Shown piece by piece: positions 6,353 to 6,433 of a stretch of 6,433 nucleotides of DNA. The notes beneath the pieces were generated by a model, which was given only the letters and a program-made list of their open reading frames with translations, had not been told where the DNA came from and did no database searches. The translations under genes and the position numbers were made by a program. How positions within the stretch are numbered: position 1 is the first letter of the stretch; the number at the start of each line of letters is the position of its first letter. This DNA is from Cyanobacteria bacterium OH_CDB_20 (GTDB lineage Bacteria > Cyanobacteriota > Vampirovibrionia > Gastranaerophilales > Gastranaerophilaceae): NCBI GenBank assembly GCA_023415935.1, contig JAEZIX010000066.1, positions 1 through 6,433 of the forward strand. Direction: 5' to 3'.

Positions 6353-6433
6353 TTACACTTGTTTAATAGCTTTAAACGGACAGCTTGTTAAACAAGCACC
6401 GCATTTAATACATTTAGACTGGTCAATTTTGAA
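6353..6433 (-). CDS. hndC: 3' end of HndC/NuoF-like hydrogenase subunit (partial)
   Basis: An open frame enters from the right edge and ends with TAA at 6353-6355. The 26 visible residues include a [4Fe-4S] ferredoxin motif, CIKCGACLTSCPFKAI, preceded by KIDQSK, and then stop after KQV. This is the typical C-terminal ferredoxin-like end of the NuoF-like, FMN- and NAD(P)H-binding subunit (HndC/HydB) that is encoded directly before the catalytic subunit in hydrogenase operons. The 18-base gap to the hydrogenase ATG and the shared orientation support co-transcription and translation into one complex. The identity rests on a short fragment plus context: another ferredoxin-ended subunit is possible, and the flavin- and nucleotide-binding parts lie outside the window. 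Confidence 0.75.
   Translation of the reverse strand, partial: FKIDQSKCIKCGACLTSCPFKAIKQV

Noticed and set aside
1..6433. CRISPR array, transposon ends, tRNA genes, defence island
   Set aside because: No regularly spaced repeats, transposase motifs, paired terminal inverted repeats or cloverleaf-like sequences were seen. The lone methyltransferase is not accompanied by other defence genes.

Overview
The window is AT-rich and carries five complete genes, a fragment of a sixth and almost no non-coding space. Four genes read rightward (57-4508). The hydrogenase genes read leftward (4580-6433), and the two blocks converge on a shared hairpin terminator at about 4508-4533. Sec signal peptides, an [FeFe] hydrogenase of the HndD type and a TPR/matrixin protease whose active-site spacing resembles cyanobacterial M10A proteins suggest an anaerobic, fermentative bacterium. 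My best guess is a gut relative of Cyanobacteria (Melainabacteria/Gastranaerophilales). This is an inference from protein style and base composition, not a proven placement; a Clostridia-like or other anaerobe remains possible.

Left block. Gene 1 (57-1421) is a cytosolic GAF + HD-GYP protein whose HD dyad has become Arg-Asn and whose GYP has become GEP. Gene 2 (1454-2248) follows after 32 bases and is probably co-transcribed. It encodes an exported alpha/beta-hydrolase-fold protein in which the nucleophilic Ser is Asp and the catalytic His is Phe. Gene 3 (2327-3208), with its own putative promoter, is a solitary AdoMet-dependent DNA methyltransferase of the HPPY type with no visible restriction partner. 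Gene 4 (3234-4508) is an exported TPR-matrixin-TPR protein with Asn at the expected third zinc-ligand position. It has an extended -10 promoter so close to the ATG that its mRNA is probably leaderless.

Right block. The leftward genes are the last 26 codons of an HndC/NuoF-like NAD(P)H-binding subunit (6353-6433) and, 18 bases later, a complete 584-residue [FeFe] hydrogenase catalytic subunit (4580-6334). All its Fe-S ligands and H-cluster cysteines are present. Together they indicate a multi-subunit NAD(P)(H)-linked, possibly electron-bifurcating, hydrogenase whose other subunits lie beyond the right edge.

I see no CRISPR array, mobile element, tRNA or rRNA. The main curiosity is that three of the four left-block proteins have clear fold signatures but substituted catalytic residues, which points to sensor or scaffold roles or altered chemistry. 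I cannot show that they form one system.
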